DNA of 64,000 nucleotides, from assembly GCA_030549175.1 (NCBI GenBank), contig JAUKUA010000004.1, positions 310,001-374,000 of the forward strand, given 5' to 3'. Positions 47,457-58,671 of this stretch are shown piece by piece. Made by a program: the position numbers and the translations under genes. The stretch's first letter is position 1. Each line of letters begins with the position of its first letter. This DNA is from Lasiosphaeris hirsuta. Taxonomy: Eukaryota; Ascomycota; Sordariomycetes; Sordariales; Lasiosphaeriaceae. The notes under the pieces were generated by a model that was given only the letters and a program-made list of their open reading frames with translations, made no database searches and had not been told where the DNA came from.

Positions 47457-49119
47457 TTACTTGTGTGCGCTCAGCAAACCGCCAACGTCCATAAACTCCG
47501 GCTCCGACCGCTTGGACTCGGGGTGCACCGGCGGTGGACTTGGTGCGGCTTCGGATCGGGCCGGCTGAACAGGCTGCAGTTCGGTGGCGCTCTTGGCCCT
47601 CGTCTTGGCCGCTCTAGCACTCAGTGGGCTGAGCAGGCCGCCCAGATCCTGAAGCAAGGCTGTTGAGCCTCTTCTGAGGCCGCTCATGCTGGCCTGCTTC
47701 GAAGGTGAAGGTATGCTGGTGGGCGACGCTGGATCGTGCGTCGAACTCGCTCGCCGGCTCGAGTTGTCCTCTGCTCCGGGAAGGAGGTTGCCGGCATCGA
47801 AAAAGGAGACCTTTCGCGGTGCGGCAGACGAATTGCTTCTCGTCGATGGCATCCGGTTCACGCCCAAAAGCGGATCGTCGCTCTGCGCTACGCTCGCCCG
47901 CTTGTTCCCGTTCCCGGGGAAGTGCCATGAGTTCATATCCTCATGAAGCTGGGCAACAGGGGCAATCAGAAGCCCGTTGTTATCTGTTTGCAATACAGGG
48001 TCGCGCAGGTCAGGCTTGACGCCGTAGCCGACATCTCGGACTAGGTCCTCGTCGCTTCCCCATTGCCGGTTGAGAGTCGGCCGTCGGGATTCGGATGCTG
48101 AAGATCTGTCCATGGAGCCAGCTGCGATGGAGCCATACTTGAACTTCTTTTTCTTGACCCCCCTATCCCGCACGAACGAGCCCAGCACCAAAGTGTTCGA
48201 AGCGGCAGTCGCGATAAGCAGTTCGACCGAGGCGTACAGAGACCGGCTTTGCTGGCTTCCGTGGTCCTGGATGATTTGCGGTACTCGGTACAGGGTGAAG
48301 GCGACAACAATAAGGCTGAGCGAAAACAGGAGCACCAGCTGGACCTTGCGCTTGACACTCATCTGGCTGCGGATGATAATCGGTATGGGAAAGAAGACGA
48401 GCAGGAGATCGGTGACAATGTTGCAGACGCCCATGGTAATCAACTGAGCATACCCTTGACGGCATTGCCCCCCTGGATCCGGAAGCACCTGCCAGTAGTG
48501 GGTAAAGGGCCGGCACTCGGCCAAATCGCTAATCACGACGGCGATAAAAGTCGCAGCCAGAGTGCAGCGAATAAATAGCAGCAGGACACTATAGGATCGT
48601 TCCCAGCTGACGTTGAGCCGCTTGAAGAACTCCAAGATGGTGTATTTCAGAATCCATAGCCTATGGACGGTGAGGGTTAGTATGCCCCCTTTCGAGATTT
48701 CGATTTGGGGAAAAGGGGAATGTTTCGGCACAGCGAAAACAGGAGTCGAAAATGGCGAGAATAATAAAATGTCGCCACACTTACGTAGCTGCGTACAGAA
48801 TCCGACTCAGGAGAACCAGGCCGCTTGCAATTGATTTTTGGTGTAGGATTTCGTCCGAAAGACCAGCGTTGGCGAGCTGGGCGTTATTGGTGCCATGGAT
48901 CAGGATGACATGAACGCAGCCCATGCGCAGGAATAGCGGTATTAGGGCTAGGGCAGCCGTCTTATCCTCGGCGAACAGCTTCTCTGTGCGGACGAACCGT
49001 CCACCCACGCGTAGCAGGATGATGACGGCACAGAAGATGGTGATCCACCAGCATACCAGAAGGGCCGGCTTGTCCTGGCTGAAGGAGCGCAACGGCGGGG
49101 GATCCGAGTAAAGGGGCAT
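47457..49119 (-). CDS. Rhodopsin-like fungal integral membrane protein, seven TM
   Basis: A member of the large fungal family of seven-helix integral membrane proteins (rhodopsin-domain or Pth11-related class). No ligand is known. Two exons (49119-48785, 48660-47457) give 512 residues from the first ATG; the frame above it starts only from GTG. Helices are visible around LLVCWWITIFCAVIILL, AALALIPLFLRMGCVHVILI, ASGLVLLSRILYAATLWIL, VLLLFIRCTLAATFIAVVI, LITMGVCNIVTDLLLVFFP, VQLVLLFSLSLIVVAFTLY and LLIATAASNTLVLG. The joint restores YAATLWILKY. Lumenal Cys and the LAECRPF...GQC pair are typical. From about residue 277 on, the tail is cytosolic, basic at first (KKKKFKYG), then Ser/Pro-rich with many RRxS-type phosphorylation sites over about 235 residues. 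Confidence 0.82.
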
Positions 49120-52100
49120 GATGGTGGGCGACACTGCGAGCTCGCCGCGCCCGTCATCCTCCGGAGAGGGACGAGCGGGAGGTTGAGTTTAGTCCGGTCG
49201 ATGGCCGTAGGGCTGACGGCTTTGCGAACGAGCCTCCCTCGAGACAGAAAACCGTTTTTGTGCTGCCTCAATCGCGCGCGCGCCTGTTGCGACTTGCGGC
49301 AGCCGCAACGGCGTCCCGGGCTCTGTGTATCTTTTTCCGGGTGCTATGACGTCTGAAGGCCCAGGGTTCGGCTGGCGGTAATATCAGGCAATACTATGAT
49401 CAGTATCATCGATGCATACACAATGCGGTACTGAAGGGTCCCACGGCAACCGCATGTGAACGGTCGGGCTCGGTCGAGCCTCAAGCGTCTAGGTGAATCC
49501 AGCCGGGGAGCTCGCGTTGACTGCACTGCGCTACAGGATCACAGCAGCCAGGCGCGGTGAGGGAGAGAGAGGAGGCAAAAGAAAGGGCTCGTCGAGAAGC
49601 GGGTCGGGCAGACCCAGACTAATAATACCTGTACGCAGTAGGTACAATAAGTACGCAGCAGTAGGTACGCAGCACGCGGCATATGCATGCGACAGGCGAG
49701 AAGCGAGCGCATGAAGGTGGTGGGATGGGAGTGGGCGGGCTGGTAGGCGAGGCAGGCTGTGGCCCTGCAGACTGCATCAGGATTCACTGCCTATCTCTGG
49801 CCAAACAGGCGTTCCCTCCGTATGGGACTCAAGGCCAGTCTGGAGGTGAGCCAGGAGATCGGAGACCAGCCTGTAACAGGCGAGACTAGGTCACCAATTC
49901 GTTCCCACACTCCACGTCTCTGTGACGGGTGGCGGGCACTCTGCACTCGCTGCCAACCCCCCCGGTGGCCCGGCCGATGACCCCCTCGATGAACCCCCTT
50001 CCCCCCTTCCAATGGCCCGCTGCACATCCCGCGCTCCTAGAAAGCGTCCAGTGGCACGGTGTTGATGGGCGTCAACAGCCCAGGCTGAGCTGGCTCGATC
50101 CAGGCCGCCGACGGCAACTGCTGATTGGTACCAATCTTTGCCCAGACGGGCTGGTGGTGTGTCTGTGTCCATTATTGTCTGTGTGTTTTTGGTGCTGGTC
50201 CGTCGGTACGCAGTAGTATGTACATACTTGTCGCCCTCCACTTCCAAGGCGACGCTTGTCTCTCAAAAGCTCCAACTCGGTGCAGCGGCCTAGCCCTGCC
50301 CCATCAGCCCGCGCGAAAGCGCAAAGCAAGAGAGCGGTGGCAGGGCTGTGGGCTTGTGGCACGGCACCGACACCGTCACCGTCACCGACTCGACACCGAG
50401 TCGACACGGGCGTTGCGGTGAAGCGAAACGGCAGGGCAAGAGGGATGTCGCAGTCCAGTCATGGCTCGTTGGAGGCCAGAGGCGGTACTCGACGGTGCCG
50501 AGTCAGCAGATAAGGAATCAGGACTCGCACAATTGAATGAAACCCACTGCATGGGGTTTTGCGGAGCGGAAACACAAGACATTCAGCAAATCTCATTTCC
50601 GTATGTCGACAGGGATGCGATCATCTTCAGCGTCTCCTCTTCGATTTCTCCCCCCTCCCCTCCAAAACTGGCGCACCTCAAGGTACACCGGTGTGTCAAC
50701 TGCAACACAATGGGGTTGTCATGGGTCCGAATCGCTGGAGCACCGAGGTTCTGCTGGCAGGACGCTGCCACCATGTTTTCGCCGAGGCCCTTGCTTGCTG
50801 CAGATAATTTGAGAATGAATTGATTATACGGGGAGGCAAAATGAGGGATACAGGTTGAGAGGCGACAGCGGCAAGAGGGGAGCACAAAGGTACGAAGGGA
50901 TCGCTGTTGTTCCCGCCAAATGAGAGCCGAGCCTCCCCGAGAGCCCTGACTGGGCTCCTGCCTGGGCTCCTGGGCTCCTAGAGCTCCTCCCGCCCACGCG
51001 CCCTCCCACTTACTTCCACTTTATGACTTTGCCCCACACGATTTCGACATCCAAGACCGCAACCCAGGGGTTTCAGCCTTCAACATGCGTGACATGCAAG
51101 CCATCTCGAGCACGTTTGTTGTCTTGGGCAGACCGTCGGCCGGGAGAAGAAGAAAAAAAGCCCCTACCGCCAAGGACTACCCTCATCGCACATTACAATA
51201 TTGAGATGATAAAGTGAAGATGGGCTGCTCAGCAGAGAGAAAACCGAGGTTAGATCGCTCCCTGAGCTGGCCGTCCAAAACTCCAGCACACACCCCACGC
51301 AATCCTCCCCACCATCCTGATCGGGCGCTGGCCCGCGCAACATCCCCCGTTCAGTCGTACTCCGTGTGGTTATCTCTCGCCAAACCAACCCAGGAATGGC
51401 GATGCACAGGAGCATTGGATCCGAGCAGACACGCAGACACACGGACACAAGCAGACGAGGAAGAGAGCTTGGTGCTGCCGGCATTACCAAAAGTGTGACA
51501 GTCGAGAAGAGCATGACCCCCAACAACCGCCATTAGCAACCCCAACACGAGCATGCTGATTATCAATGCCGGTCGTCAAGGCTCCTTTTCAACTTCCTGA
51601 ATCGTACGACAGGATGGTGGGCAAGTTGACAAGCTGTCATCTGCCACAAAAGACGGCGCAGAGGCCGCGCTGCAGCTCCTGCCATTTCGACATGTTCAAT
51701 TCCACATCGAGGCACACATGGTTGACCAGCTGGTGGCAATCTCGCATGGGCCAGAGAGGCTGGATATATTGGATTGATCCCAGTGATCCCAGCAGCGCGG
51801 GCGCATATTGGGTGACCACTCTAACTCTACTCACGGACCGGGCTGGTGAAGACGGCAGCCTGCCTCGCTACGAGACCGTCTCCCTGGCGGCTCACGCTGC
51901 ATCAAAGGCTTTTTACAACTTTGGACATGCAGAAGACACAATGCGGGAACTCAGCCATCAAAAAGATACACGACCGAACACAGCGTTTGGATAGCTGGCT
52001 CAACATGCGATGTCAAGTGGTGCGTCAGCGTCACCCCACCAAGGCATATATAATTGCAAATAACGACGGCGAATATTTGCGATTGTGTGTGAGGCGCTGG

Positions 52101-52296
52101 CCGGTTTGGCCAACGTGGCAAAGGATCGTCCCCAAAAGATTAGCTGTGATAACGGCATAGTAGGCACCTCATACCAGTTCCCCGGGTTTTGGGGTTGCAT
52201 CAATGTCTAAGTCTGGTTCTTGGTATCTTTGCTCATCTTAAGTATTGGGCGATTGCAAGCTTTGCGAGCACTGATCCTGAAGCTGAACCCAAAGGG
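49120..52296. other. 3.2 kb gene-free stretch
   Basis: Between the rhodopsin-like gene (its promoter lies at the left end) and the 3' end of the PPOx-like gene. No open frame has recognisable motifs or plausible splicing. GTACGCAG-type repeats occur near 49633-49680 and 50206-50225. No RNA gene was recognised. Confidence 0.5.
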
Positions 52297-53127
52297 TTAA
52301 GGCCAGAGCTCAACAGTTTCCCATTCGCCTATTACCTCGCCGCCAGGCTGCGTAGATTTGTCTGAAGCGTCGCGGTACACATGGAGCCACCTCTTGGGCT
52401 GCTTCGCATCAGACAAGTCCACTTGGTCAACTTCGGTCGGCACAATGATAACAACCCTGAAATTTGCTCTGGCCACGGGATCCTCTAAGTCCTCCACCGT
52501 CTGCCCAAGCCCGAGCCCCGTCTCCGGCGGGACCGGAGAATCCCGGGGCGTCCCGGGAGGCGGGTTCCGGAAGGTGCCCCGCATGATGGGACTGATGTTG
52601 CCAAAAGCCCCCGTGACCTCACGGCTCCAACTCCAACCCTCACCCGTCCCCTCCTCCCCCGTCCTGCGCATCCGGGCCCGCAAGGCTAGCCTCACCGCCC
52701 GCGCCCCCTCCCCCTCCCCATCCACGTCCGGCCCAAGGACCCACGCGGTCCCTCTGACCCTCCACTGCGTCCCGTGCTCCGCAGCCCAGTAGACCGCTTC
52801 CACCGGGCCCCCGCCGCCACTGCCGCCCGCCCCCGTCCTGACCATCACCTCCCCCGCCTTCTCCATGCGCGCGTCCGTCGTGAAGGTCGGCAGGTCCGAC
52901 TCGAAGACGGCCGGGTTGCGCGGCGCGCTGTTGCGCTCGTTGTCCGGCAGCGTCGCCCACATGCCGCGGAACACGCACGTGCGCGCCCGTGGTACCGCGG
53001 GGAACGGCGAGGAGGCCGTTGAGGGATGCAGTGTTGCGAGAACGAAGGTGGGCGAGGCCATTGCGGCGATGTGCTTGACGAAGGCGGCGCGCCAGGGAGC
53101 TGGGGTGCTAGACGGTTTGGTGGCCAT
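52297..53127 (-). CDS. Alr4036-type pyridoxamine 5'-phosphate oxidase-like flavoprotein
   Basis: A protein of the FMN-binding split-barrel family annotated as pyridoxamine 5'-phosphate oxidase, Alr4036 type. Members are probably FMN-dependent oxidoreductases; a true PNPOx role is unproven. The single exon encodes 276 residues. Motifs include APWRAAFVKHIAAMASPTFVL, RARTCVFRGMWATLP, ESDLPTFTTDARMEK, VEAVYWAAEHGTQWRVRG and a C-terminal segment NFRVVIIVPTEVDQVDLSD ending WETVELWP. These are typical in order and spacing. The middle is unusually rich in Gly and Arg and very GC-rich, so a long opposite-strand open frame arises by chance. No targeting peptide is evident; cytosol is assumed. Confidence 0.85.
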   Translation of the reverse strand: MATKPSSTPAPWRAAFVKHIAAMASPTFVLATLHPSTASSPFPAVPRARTCVFRGMWATLPDNERNSAPRNPAVFESDLPTFTTDARMEKAGEVMVRTGAGGSGGGGPVEAVYWAAEHGTQWRVRGTAWVLGPDVDGEGEGARAVRLALRARMRRTGEEGTGEGWSWSREVTGAFGNISPIMRGTFRNPPPGTPRDSPVPPETGLGLGQTVEDLEDPVARANFRVVIIVPTEVDQVDLSDAKQPKRWLHVYRDASDKSTQPGGEVIGEWETVELWP

Positions 53128-54330
53128 TCTGCGCGGGGGGGAGTTGTGGTGGGCTGTGGTTGCTGTTCGTAATATTCTAGGGATTGGAGAGGTAGCCCTC
53201 AGATATTCGGTTTGTTGCGTTGCATGAAAGTGTATTGTAGATCGAAGGATCGCGGGACAACGGGAATGAGCCCCTCTTGGGCCGTCCCCGCTGCGATCAA
53301 TGATTCATAACCGCGGGTGGTGGGACGTCGCTGCCCCGTAACTCAATTCCCTTGCCATGTTCCTCACACGCCCAAAACGGCTAAATATTGTCAACTAAAA
53401 AACCTCCATCTTCAACACCACCAAACATCACACTCACCTCAAACACAACACATTCCCCTCCCCCCTCCCAAAAAGCCACCACAACCCAAAACCACCTACC
53501 CAAGATCTACCTTCCACATACGATCTCCCGTTCACCCCCCACCCTCCGTCCATACCACCCTTTCACACCCAACCCCAAGGCAAGGGGAGCTGCGCAATCG
53601 GTTCGGTAAGAGGACCTACCCAGGAGCGATCAGTTTCACCGCCCAACAATTCCCAACACGACGACAGTGCTGCGCGCGCGTGCAATCCACCTGCCCAAAG
53701 CGCGACACCGAGCTCTCCAACCCCCCACTCCTCGTCCCGCTAGGTAAGGTAGTTTAGGTTACCTTGAAGGATGTTGGGTGCCTCAGTAGGTGATGCTACT
53801 GGGCTCCTACCCCGCGTTACCCTGACTCTAGGTAAGGTAGGTAGCCCAACTATAGCAACGTAAGAGACATGTCTGGATGCAGCTAATAAGTATTTGGCCC
53901 GATATCTCGAAACCCAGGTACCTAGATAGCATCAGTATGTCGAGTACCTTAGGGCACTCTGTTCCAAAAAGAGTAGCAGCAGCTAACTGTGTGTGTCCAT
54001 TCAATCGCCGCAAGAAATAGCTACCCGCAGTTTAGATACCAACTATCCGATTCACCCACTCCCACTCAGACACTGAAGAAATGCCCGTAACCCGTAACGT
54101 GCTTAACAAACTATGGCTACCTTAACCAAACCCCTATGTTCACTCCAGTGTGCCTGCCCCCTGCCGTAGGTACCGTATTCCTAAACTCATATAGTATGTT
54201 CGTCGCTTGGTCCGCTAATACCCAGCTCAACGCCGGCTCCAAAAAGAAAACGAAACCGAGGAAGCTTTCCCCTTGACGCAAACATCATCATAAAATACTG
54301 ACGAGGACTCTCGTCTCATAAATCGTCATC
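53128..54330. other. Intergenic region, PPOx-like gene / transcription factor
   Basis: About 1.2 kb. The stretch 53400-53590 is C/A-rich low complexity. A 13-nt word CTAGGTAAGGTAG occurs at 53740-53752 and 53828-53840. No gene seen. Confidence 0.5.
53740..53840. repeat. Two direct copies of a 13-nt TAGGTA-rich word
   Basis: CTAGGTAAGGTAG is present at 53740-53752 and again at 53828-53840, same orientation, 88 bp apart. Related TAGGTA words occur in other gene-free parts of the window. Confidence 0.8.
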
Positions 54331-56952
54331 TTATAGCAAAAACTCATTCAGCACCTGAACTCGTGTCCGCGCTGTTTCTGAGCCCTGCTCGCCTCGACCC
54401 ATGGACTGCATTATCTGAACCATCCGGTCTTTGCCACAGCCACTATTAGTCATAAAACGCTTCCATGCTCGCCCACCTAGGGAAAGAAGAAAAACTCACG
54501 AATATCCGACTTGGCTCTGACAAAAAGCGGGTCCTTGGCGATGTTCTCCTCGCTCCCAGGCTCCTTTGCGACATCCTTCAACACATTCCCAATGCACAGC
54601 GCCTCGAGGAAGGCTCGGTGATTGAATACCCACCACACCCTCGCTTCGGCCTCAAACAAGGCAAATAAGGCGAAGAATGCGGACATGGCGTCATGCGCCG
54701 CCTCAAGGGTGCCACGTATATGGACCGGCACTTCGGCGCTTTCGGAGGCGTGCACGAGCATCAGGTTGTGGAAGTAGTTGCTGCTCAGGAATAACGTCTG
54801 GCGTACAACGCGCTTATTGGTCTGCGCGAGTTGCGCGAGCGAATCAGCGTCCCACGACCGGAAGGTGTCAGGGAATGCGCGGTACACAGCACGGAAGTCG
54901 GCCACGAGCTTCGATTTCTGCCGAGCAGTGGTGCAGATGGGCACGTCAAGTGACCGTGGGTTACAGATCGTATCCTGAACCAAGTTGGCCAGTGTCCAGG
55001 AACCGCGGATGTAGGCCATGTCGGTAGGATCGTCGCTAGCGATGGATAAGTTGTCCTCGACAAGATCATCAACGCTAACATCGGTATGCGTTGCGCTCGG
55101 TGGGAGGGATAGGAGGACAGTTAGAAACGTGTCCTGCAACAGAACCGCCTGCCACACTTTGCGCCGTTGCTGCTTCTCAAAGGCGGATGTATCTGGCGCC
55201 ACTGGAGGTAAGGGGTTAGACGGGACGCGAAATTAATGGCCAGCAAGAATTGTCTTCATACCTATGTTTGGATCCCGATGCAGCCCCATAGCATAAGCTT
55301 GACGCATCAAAACACCACCGAATGCCCACCCGTCCGACGCATGGTTGTCATTGATGAGGAAGTATGTTATAAGCACCATAGCTTGAATCGAACAGATAGA
55401 GGCATTGCTAAGATATGAGCTCAGGCGGAGGGCCTGATTACTGGCCGACGCATAGAATTCAGCTGTCGATTTCCTTTCCGTCGGCGAGGTTGTTGTCACG
55501 AACTGGGTACCGAGCGCCAGCATAACAAAGATCAGTGCCACAAATGCTGGGTCGGCCCGGTCCTTGTCGGCCTTGTCCAGTGACCAGAAGTGCGCATACT
55601 CAGCATAGAAGGTTTGCTGGTGGAGCATGGGATACACAGGATCTACGCATTCGAAGTAGCGATTGAGCAGTATGTCGGCCTGCACCTGGTCAGGAAGCAC
55701 GGATACGACCTCGGTCATGCCTCCTTTGCAAGTCCAGTAGTTGGCGAACGGATGTTCCGAGCCGATACCAAAGACATTTGAAGACCCGGGTGCGGAATAG
55801 GGGACATTTGAGAGCAAGCCAGTGGAGGTTGCGACGGCAATAGAGGCCAGGCTGTTAATACGGCCTGTGTTAAATCCCCTATCCGCTACATTAGGGATAG
55901 AAGATCTGTGGCCCCCTGGCCTCTTCTTAGGCGGCTTGGTCATTCGACGCGAAGTTGAAGCCCTAGTTGTCTCTCTACTATGGGCGTAAGTCATTTGCTC
56001 TGCAAAGGAACTACGGGGTACTAACTCAAGCAGGTTGGCAACAAGGGCATATTTGCAATTTGTCTGCCGTTTGATGCCTAGACATAGTCAGGAAAAAGAA
56101 CCAAGCTTAGGATTGCGGCACTGCTTACACGCAAGGCAATGAGGTCTCCCTCTGTCGCACTGGAAATAGCTGTTAGCGTTTGAGAGCACGGGAGAAGTAG
56201 CAGTGCCATATTGTGGGAGAGCACATAATTTTCTCAAGAAAACCCCGAAATGTATGTTGGGTGTATGTAGACAATCGAAGACATGGGATGAACGATGAAG
56301 GTGTAAGTGAAACTCCACATGGCGCAGTGCACAATAAGGAGAAAATGTGGGCTGGAGTCGCAAACATTGCATCACAAGGTGAAGAATCAACTATAAATGG
56401 AAGTGGAATTACATAGAAACGTGCCTTAGTTTTCCTCTCGACACATTCGAAGCAAGACAAGGTCGGCTTGTTACGCTTTTGCTTCTTCCTCTCCGGCTCG
56501 GTGGTTGGTGATGCGGTGCTACTGTCTCGGTCCGAGGGCCGAGCGCCAAGAATGCGACCAGTGTTGCTGATGATGCTGCCGTTCCCCGCGCTCTCGCTGC
56601 GTTGGTGCTCCCCATGGCGCCTGTAGTGACCGCCTAAGCTGCTGCCGGGGCTGTACTGCTCGCCGTACTGCTCGCTGTAGGACTCGTCGTCGTACCGCCG
56701 GCGCTCGGGCCGGCGAGTGTCGCCGGCATCGTGAGGCAGCGCCGCCGTTGTCGCATCTGACCGGTTTTGGTACCTGTGCACCGCATTGTGGTGGTGGTGG
56801 TGGTGGTGGTAATGGTGGTGGTGGGGGTGTTGGTGAAGACCCGACGACGCGTAAATGGTGGAGGTAACAGCCGAATTTGGTGTCAGAGAGGTTGGCGTCG
56901 CAACTTGCTGGCCCGGTGGGCTCTCCGGCTTGATGACATTCATTCTTGGCAT
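54331..56952 (-). CDS. Zn2Cys6 transcription factor with fungal-specific domain
   Basis: A binuclear zinc-cluster regulator of 724 residues or more. Proposed exons: 56952-56425, 56159-56129, 56077-55262, 55201-54500 and 54428-54331. Splicing exons 1-3 restores the cluster CFECVERKTKC, DRGRPHC, LAC, IKRQTNC, with six Cys at the standard spacing. The first intron then needs a GC donor (AAG|GCACGT). The N-terminus carries a long His tract. The fungal-specific middle domain is seen at LNRYFECVDPVYPMLHQQTF, AMVLITYFLINDNHASDGWAFGG and RQAYAMGLHRDPN. The C-terminus ends SETARTRVQVLNEFLL. The last acceptor (CAAAG) is weak but is the only one giving that end in frame. An upstream exon may add N-terminal residues through a CAG acceptor before 57031. 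Target genes are unknown. There is no obvious metabolic cluster around it. Confidence 0.82.
56160..56424 (-). other. Proposed GC-AG intron within the zinc cluster
   Basis: On the minus strand this 265-nt stretch starts GCACGT after AAG and ends TTTCCAG. Removing it in phase 0 joins KTK to CDRGRPHC and completes the Zn2Cys6 motif. The nearest GT donor (GTTTCT, four bases on) would put a stop in the next exon. Confidence 0.7.
56786..56832 (-). repeat. CAC-repeat encoding a His tract
   Basis: A GTG-type trinucleotide repeat on the + strand, read as CAC/CAT on the coding strand. It encodes a nearly pure run of about 14 His with Tyr and Pro interruptions. Confidence 0.93.
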
Positions 56953-58671
56953 TGGCCCTCGACCGGGCGCCAGTGCATAGGAGGCCGCCGAGCGTCTGGC
57001 GGCTGCGGGCCTTGGAGATTCAATGCCCGGGCTGAATAGCAAATGCCAAAATGCTCAGACTTTGCACCAGGGCGACCCTGGGAATCACCTTGGAGATGCG
57101 AGCGTTGTAACTCGGCTTGCTCGGGAATAAGAGGCTCGAGTGGCACAGGGTGAGATGCTTGTCCTCCTGACTGCAGCTCGCAGCCGGGGATTAGTTCAAG
57201 ATGCTGGAAATAAGGAATTGGGAACTGAGGTTGGCGCAGAGCGTGCAGGGCCGGAGCACAAGGAAGGCGGACAGCTGGTGGAAATAAGAGGAAGAGGCCG
57301 TTCCTGCCAGGGTTTCCGGGGATTTCGTGCAGCTCCTGCCTTGCCTGCCAGAATGAGGGGAAGCGCCAGACGGGCAACCAAGGCATGGAACCTCTGCACC
57401 TGGGCGCGGCCTACTACTTCAGCTGGCTTGGTCACACACAAAGCCAACGTCTAGGGTGGCGATGCCGTCTTGTTAGTCCTGGAACGAGGGCAATGCGTCG
57501 ACGTAATTGAGCATTTCGAGCAAGAGAAGCGGCCGCGGAGCTGTCTCAATCGGATAGCAAGAGCCGACAGAGTCGAAGGCTGGGTCCGGCACCGGGACCG
57601 AGAGCGGGCTATGGATGGCCTTGGGTCCTCGATTTTCTGCCAGTCGTATGGTACCGTCTACAAGCGCAGGGCCACGATGTCTCGTGATTGTAATTTTCCA
57701 GGGGAGGGGACGGCCGACATCCTCACTGCAATATACGATCAAGACAGGGAGCAGGGAGAATAAGTTGCGCAGGACGCGATGTTTGTCGTCGGCCGGTTAT
57801 GCATTCTCGGTGGCGTCGGCGGGGAACAGCGACGGGAGCTGCAGTTCCAATTTCACGGTTCTCATGGCTTTCCATCGGGTAGCTTCCCCAGAGGAGGAAC
57901 TTAGCGGGCAGGCATCTCAAGACATACAGCAACGGGGCAGGCAGGCGAGCCACGCCGGCAGGTCCTTTGCGACACGGAAGAGATCCGAGATGATGTCCTG
58001 GTCGCTCACGTAATCACCCAAACAAACCCCTCTCCCCTTTCTGGTGATATCTCGGTGAATTCACGATGCCCACCTAATCCCCATCGAGCTTTCGGCACTG
58101 GCCACCGATTCATGGTTAAACTCCCTCACTGCTTCCCAGCCGCCCCTTTGATAGCCTGCTTCGAGGCTTGCTGTCTTCATCATGACAAACGCTGGGCCTG
58201 GGAACTTTGCGATGAGGGGCGCTTCACGATGGGGGTAATAGGAGCGAGAACGGAGTGACGTCTCAGCTCCAAACGCCAATACTCACTCAGCCTCATCTCG
58301 TGCGGAACTTCACTGGCCAGCAGCAGCTTACACGGCACTACCAACCACAGGAACCCTGATGGAAGTCGAGGCCTCCAGCAAGCAACATTGGACCTAGGTT
58401 GTAGCGATGACTGTAGATCCTGCGTGGCCCCTATTAAGCCCACCCGTAACCGGCCACGGAACACATCGGTTAGACTATGCCCATTCTGCTAGCCCATTCT
58501 GAATTGAGACATTCACATTTGGCTCGAGCTCATGATCCGCCGTTTTTCCAAAAAATGCTTCCAGTCGACCCGACTCAGCGAGTAGGGCAGTTGTTTATCG
58601 AGAATATATAAACCCACCACCCATGCTCTTGGCATAGGGGCGCCGCGGGCCGTCAACAAGTTTAGTAGCAC
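56953..58671. other. Intergenic region upstream of the transcription factor
   Basis: About 1.7 kb. The first 80-100 bases may hold another coding segment of the factor, since the frame stays open to a stop near 57054. The rest has short frames only. It also contains the 3' UTR of the TatD-like gene. Confidence 0.5.

Noticed and set aside
51566..51994. 142-codon + strand frame in the second gene-free stretch
   Set aside because: No motif, no supporting splice pattern, and average composition like the surrounding non-coding DNA.
52640..53022. Frames overlapping the PPOx-like gene
   Set aside because: They are Gly/Arg-rich shadows of the GC-rich middle of that gene.
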